DNA from: Orychophragmus violaceus
Taxonomy: Eukaryota; Streptophyta; Magnoliopsida; Brassicales; Brassicaceae
DNA: 64,000 nt
Assembly (NCBI GenBank): GCA_030180135.1
Contig: CM058230.1
Span: forward strand, 104,523,503 to 104,587,502
Reading direction: 5' to 3'
In this document: positions 59,936 to 64,000 of the stretch, in pieces
How positions within the stretch are numbered: the stretch's first letter is position 1
Layout: the number at the start of each line of letters is the position of its first letter
Translations under genes and position numbers: made by a program
Notes under the pieces: generated by a model
Database searches by the model: none
The model's input: only the letters and a program-made list of their open reading frames with translations
Told to the model about the DNA's origin: nothing

Positions 59936-60802
59936 AATTAAGATGTAGTCTTAATTTCAATGGGAGTTTGTAAAGGGCTTTATTTAGTTATTGATATGTT
60001 CTTGTAAAACATTTGAGATGTTTAATAATAAAATTATTTTTCAAGATTATTTTAACTGTGATGAAATAATCGTTCCAAAATGATATGAACCATTTTATAG
60101 GTCATCGAAGTAAGTGACTTGATCTTGAGTCATCAAAGTCATTTAGCTTGATCATGAGACCCTATATTTGATAGATGGCTTATATCATCCTGTCCCTAGT
60201 CGAAGGTTGTTGAAATTGGAACACCAACAACCGTGTGAGACTAGATTGGTATGTGACTTATGACAAAGTCTCAGTGTGTCATAGATGCGCGGCATCAAAG
60301 TCAGTACATAGGTGTATGTTGGGTACATACGACCGGACATGACCCGATTATAAGAACTCTTCAGGATATTTATATCTGTGTCATAAGAGATTCTTACTAC
60401 GACTATAGAGTATAGTCCTTAGACCTGAGTTCGCATGCATGTGACTGCACATGAACTAATGCACTTTGATCATTGTCTAACACTGTCGTTAAGCGATAGT
60501 TATAAGGACCCTGTTTGGGTGTATTATGAAATGAGTAGTTTACAGTGATGGAACAAGACGGGATTTGTCCCTCCAATATAAATGGAGTGAATATCTCTAG
60601 GCCAATCGGAGATTTGATTACTGGAAAATGCATGGCCATGCTCAAACGGACTTTCCCGAGTCGTTTGGATTGTCAGTATCAAATCAGAGTCCGATGAACA
60701 AGATTAGGCTTTATAAGGATGACACTAATCTTGCCTTATGACTAATCGAGATATTGAGACAAAAGGATTATGAATACAGAGATTCCAGTTCAAGTGGGAG
60801 AT
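59936..60802 (+). other. E3 3' non-coding region and polypurine tract
   Basis: No gene. Contains the conserved GGTTGTTGAAATTGGAACACCAACAACC motif (about 60204-60231) and ends CAAGTGGGAGAT (60791-60802) before the 3' LTR. Confidence 0.75.
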
Positions 60803-61436
60803 TGTTGGAATTATGTCCAGTAATCTCTGTACTGTCTCTAGAAAGTAAGAGTATGTCAATGATCAGACATAAGTCATATAATACTGGGGGTCATGATGGC
60901 TTGCTAGAGTCCGCTCATGATCTATAAGTCTTGGACTTATTGCCTTTATTATATGATCCCATATGGGTCACACGCCTAAGCTAACAGGAAAATGTGTAGG
61001 AATGGTTTAGCAGAAGTACGGTAAAAGTGCTAGGCATTTACTGTACTTAGAGAGACGAAAGGGCCTGATTAAATCTAAAGGATTTAATCAGACTGAGAAT
61101 TGGGCCCAAAAGCCCATAAGAACTGGACAAGGGTTTTAATAAATAAAACTTGCCCTAGCTCTTATTTTCTGACCAAGTCTACGCCTCCCTCAGCCTCTCT
61201 CTGCGCCTCCTACCAGCTCGGTCTAGCAGCCAATTTCCTGTGCGTGCGTGTGTGAGCCTTTGGAGGAACTATCTCTTGGTGGTTCTGCTGATCTCTGACC
61301 CGTACCTCCTCTTTCCGCTGCATAACAAGGTAACAGGTGAGATCCTTTATGATTCTGCAAGAGAACCTAGATCTGGCATGTTTAGTAGGATCAATTAATC
61401 TGATAATTGAACCAGGAAACACTAAACAATCCTTCA
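60803..61436 (+). repeat. E3 3' LTR (634 bp)
   Basis: Carries the full hairpin GATTAAATC-TAAAG-GATTTAATC (61067-61089), which is reduced to one arm in the 5' LTR. It ends CAATCCTTCA and is followed by the GTTTT duplication. Confidence 0.93.
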
Positions 61437-64000
61437 GTTTTGCCCCAGGGATTCCACACCTTACGTCATTTGGGTGGTTTTTGATCTTAGGATCCTTCCC
61501 GGCGGTGCATCCGGTCAGGATAATCCATCCCGTTAGTCAGTATGGCCGAGATAGTCCTTCCCGTCATTTTGTTTCCACCCCGTCAGTCAGTATGGCCGAG
61601 ATAGTCCTTCCCGTCAGTTCGTTTCCATCCCGTCAGTCATTCTGGCCGCGAACATGCTAGTCCTTTGTTGTTTTGGCTGAGGGATTCCACACCTTACTTC
61701 ATTTAGGGTGGTTTTTGGCCTAAGGATCCTTCCCGGCGGTTCATCCGGTCATGATAATCCATCCTCTCAGTCAGTATGGCCGAGATATTCCTTCCTGTCA
61801 GTCTATTAGGGGGGTTTTGGCCTTAGGATCCTTCCCCCGGTGGATAGGATCATTTTATCCTATCCCGTCATTTCTTTTTCCACCAATTTCTGCACCAGAC
61901 CTCTTTGTTATCCATTGGATAGGTTTGGGTCTGATAGTTTCAAAAAAACTCGAGTCAATTTTTTTCGGGTCATGGAACCTTGGTTCTCGGTAGGCTATAA
62001 CCTTCCCACGGTGCATAGACAGGTTTTTCGGGTCATTTGTTTTCCACCAATTTCTTCACCAGACCTCTTTTATATCCCATTTTAAGGGTTTTGGTCGTGA
62101 TAGTTTCAAAAAAACTCGATCCAATTCTTCCCGGGTCATGGAAACTTGCATTTTGGCCTTAGAATCCTTCCCGTTGGTTCATCTGGTCAGGATAATCCAT
62201 CCCGTCAATCAGTATGGCCGAGATAGTCCTTCCCGTCATTTCGTTTCCATCCCATCAGTCATTCTGTCCGCGAGATAGTCCTTCCCATCAGTTCGTTTCC
62301 ATCCCGTTAGTCAGTATGGCCGAGATAGTCCTTCACGTCATTGCGTTTCCATCCCGTCAGTCATTCTGTCCGCAAGAATGCTAGTCCTTTGTTGTTTTGG
62401 CCGAGGGATTCCACACCTTAAGTCATTTAGGGTGGTTTTTGGCCTTAGGATCCTTCCCGGCGGTTCATCCGGTCATGATAATCCAGCCCGTCAGTCAGTA
62501 TGGCCGAGATATTCCTTCCCGTCAGTCCATTAGGGGTTTTTGGCCTTAGGATCCTTCTCCTGGTGGATAGGATCAGTTTATCCTATCCCGTCATTGTTTT
62601 TTCCACCAATTTCTTCACCAGACCTCTTTGTTATCCATTTGAGAGGTTTGGGTCTTGATAGTTTCAAAAAAACTCGAGTCAATTTTTTCGGGTCATGGAA
62701 CCTTGGTTCTCGATGCGCTATAACCTTCCCACGGTGTATAGACGGGTTTTTCGGGTCATTTGTTTTCCTCCAATTTCTTCACCAGACCTCTTTTATATCC
62801 CATTTTAAGGGTTTTGGTCATGATAGTTTCAAAAAAACTCGATCCAATTCTTCCTGGGTCATGAAAACTTGCATTTTGGCCTTAGAAGCCTTCCCGGCGG
62901 TGCATCTGGTCAAGATAGTCCATCACGTCAGTTAGTATGGCCGAGATAGTCCTTCCCGTCAGTTCGTTTCCATCCCGTCAGTCATTCTGGCCGCGAGTAT
63001 GCTAGTCCTTTGTTTTTTTGGTCGAGGGATTCCACACCTTACGTCATTTAGGGTGGTTTTTTGGCCTTAGAATCCTTCCTGGCGGTTCATCCGGTCATGA
63101 TAATCCATCCCGTCAATCAGTATGGCCGAGATATTCCTTCCTGTCAGTCCTTTAGCAGGTTTTGGCCTTAGGATCCTTCCCCTGGTGGATAGGATCAGTT
63201 TATCCTATCCCGTCATTGTTTTTTCCACCAATTTCTTCACCAGACCTCTTTGTTATCCATTTGAGAGGTTTGGGTCTTGATAGTTTCAAAAAAACTCGAG
63301 TCAATTTTTTCGGGTCATGGAACCTTGGTTCTCGATACGCTATAACCTTCCCACGGTGTATAGACGGGTTTTTCGGGTCATTTGTTTTCCTCCAATTTCT
63401 TCACTAGACCTCTTTTATATCCCATTTTAAGGGTTTTGTTCATGATAGTTTCAAAAAAACTCGATCCAATTCTTCCTGGGTCATGGAAACTTGCATTTTG
63501 GCCTTAGAAGCCTTCCCGTCATTTCGTTTCCATCCCGTCAGTCTTTCTGTCCGCAAGAATGCTAGTCCTTTGTTGTTTTGGCCGAGGGATTCCACACCTT
63601 ACGTCATTTAGGGTGGTTTTTGGCCTTAGGATCCTTCCTGGCGGTTCATCCGGTCATGATAATCCATCCCGTCAATCAGTATGGCCGAGATATTCCTTCC
63701 CGTCAGTCCATTAGGAGGTTTTGGCCTTAGGATCCTTCCTCCGGTGGATAGGATCAGTTTATCCTATCCCGTCATTGTTTTTTCCACCAATTTCTTCACC
63801 AGACCTCTTTTATATCCAATTTTAAGGGTTTTGGTCGTGATAGTTTCAAAAAATCTCGATCCAATTCTTCCTGGGTCATGGAAACTTGCATTTTGGCCTT
63901 AGAATCTTTCCCGGCGGTGCATCTGGTCAGGATAATCCATCACGTCAGTCAGTATGGCTGAGATAGTCCTTCCCATCATTGCGTTTCCATCCCGTCAGTC
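61437..64000 (+). repeat. Complex satellite array, forward orientation, segment 7
   Basis: Forward modules resume at GTTTTGCCCCAGGG and continue to the window edge. Anchor spacing near 62143, 62862, 63482 and 63881 is irregular (about 720, 620 and 400 bp). 62540-62760 and 63162-63380 are close copies 622 bp apart, sharing the private variants TCTCGATRCGC and TTTTCCTCCAATTT. No gene seen. Confidence 0.93.

Larger units (their letters stand above)
54277..61436 (+). mobile_element. E3: Ty1/copia LTR retrotransposon, gag-bearing, pol-defective
   Basis: The element is 7160 bp. LTRs are 620 and 634 bp with TG...CA ends and a perfect GTTTT target duplication (54272-54276 and 61437-61441). Layout is as in E1: primer site, long leader, intact gag, decayed pol, polypurine tract. 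The LTRs differ by a 14-bp deletion and a few substitutions. It shares the pol lesions and the gag-terminating TAG with E1, while its LTR start is closer to that of E2. It is parallel to the local satellite. Confidence 0.95.

Overview
This window looks like plant nuclear heterochromatin, probably pericentromeric or centromeric. It is a complex satellite array broken up by four LTR retrotransposons. I see no host protein-coding gene, tRNA, rRNA or CRISPR array. A eudicot is likely from the plant-type Ty1/copia Gag, the initiator-Met tRNA primer sites and the plant-style LTRs. Brassicaceae is a weak guess, based on the TCGATCGA-rich leaders and general style of the elements; the species cannot be named from sequence alone.

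Layout. Satellite in + orientation (1-16461); Copia element E1, + (16462-23444); satellite + (23445-26249); a strand switch, then satellite in - orientation (26250-52205) carrying Copia element E2, - (30007-37299), and a long-LTR element E4, + (39382-48596); a second strand switch, then satellite + (52206-64000) carrying Copia element E3, + (54277-61436). All four elements have TG...CA LTR pairs and perfect 5-bp target-site duplications: GTTTT, ATATC, ATCTC and GTTTT.

Satellite. The array is built from a few diverged modules: about 336 bp (two related halves of about 164-172 bp), about 101 bp, and a 184-bp module with 123- and 233-bp variants. These form 560- and 854-bp blocks, and the blocks form higher-order repeats (HORs): about 3.07/3.64 kb (HOR-A, 90-9875), about 1.41 kb (HOR-B, 11564-16241) and about 2.09 kb (HOR-C, only in the inverted block). 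The open frames running through the satellite are a by-product of periodic sequence.

Mobile elements. E1, E2 and E3 belong to one Copia group. Each keeps an intact gag gene with a CCHC zinc knuckle. Each also carries the same pol damage: the first integrase catalytic Asp replaced, in-frame stops, and the RT core deleted. They therefore look like a gag-carrying non-autonomous family moved by a partner's enzymes. All three appear to have an intron running from a donor inside the LTR to an acceptor two bases before the gag ATG; the predicted first exon has no ATG. E4 has 3.4-kb LTRs around a 2.4-kb interior whose only recognisable gene encodes a protein with three CCHC knuckles (a LARD-like element). 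The LTR pairs are identical or nearly so, so the insertions are recent. E2 and E4 inserted within 2 bp of the same HOR position, in neighbouring HOR-C copies.
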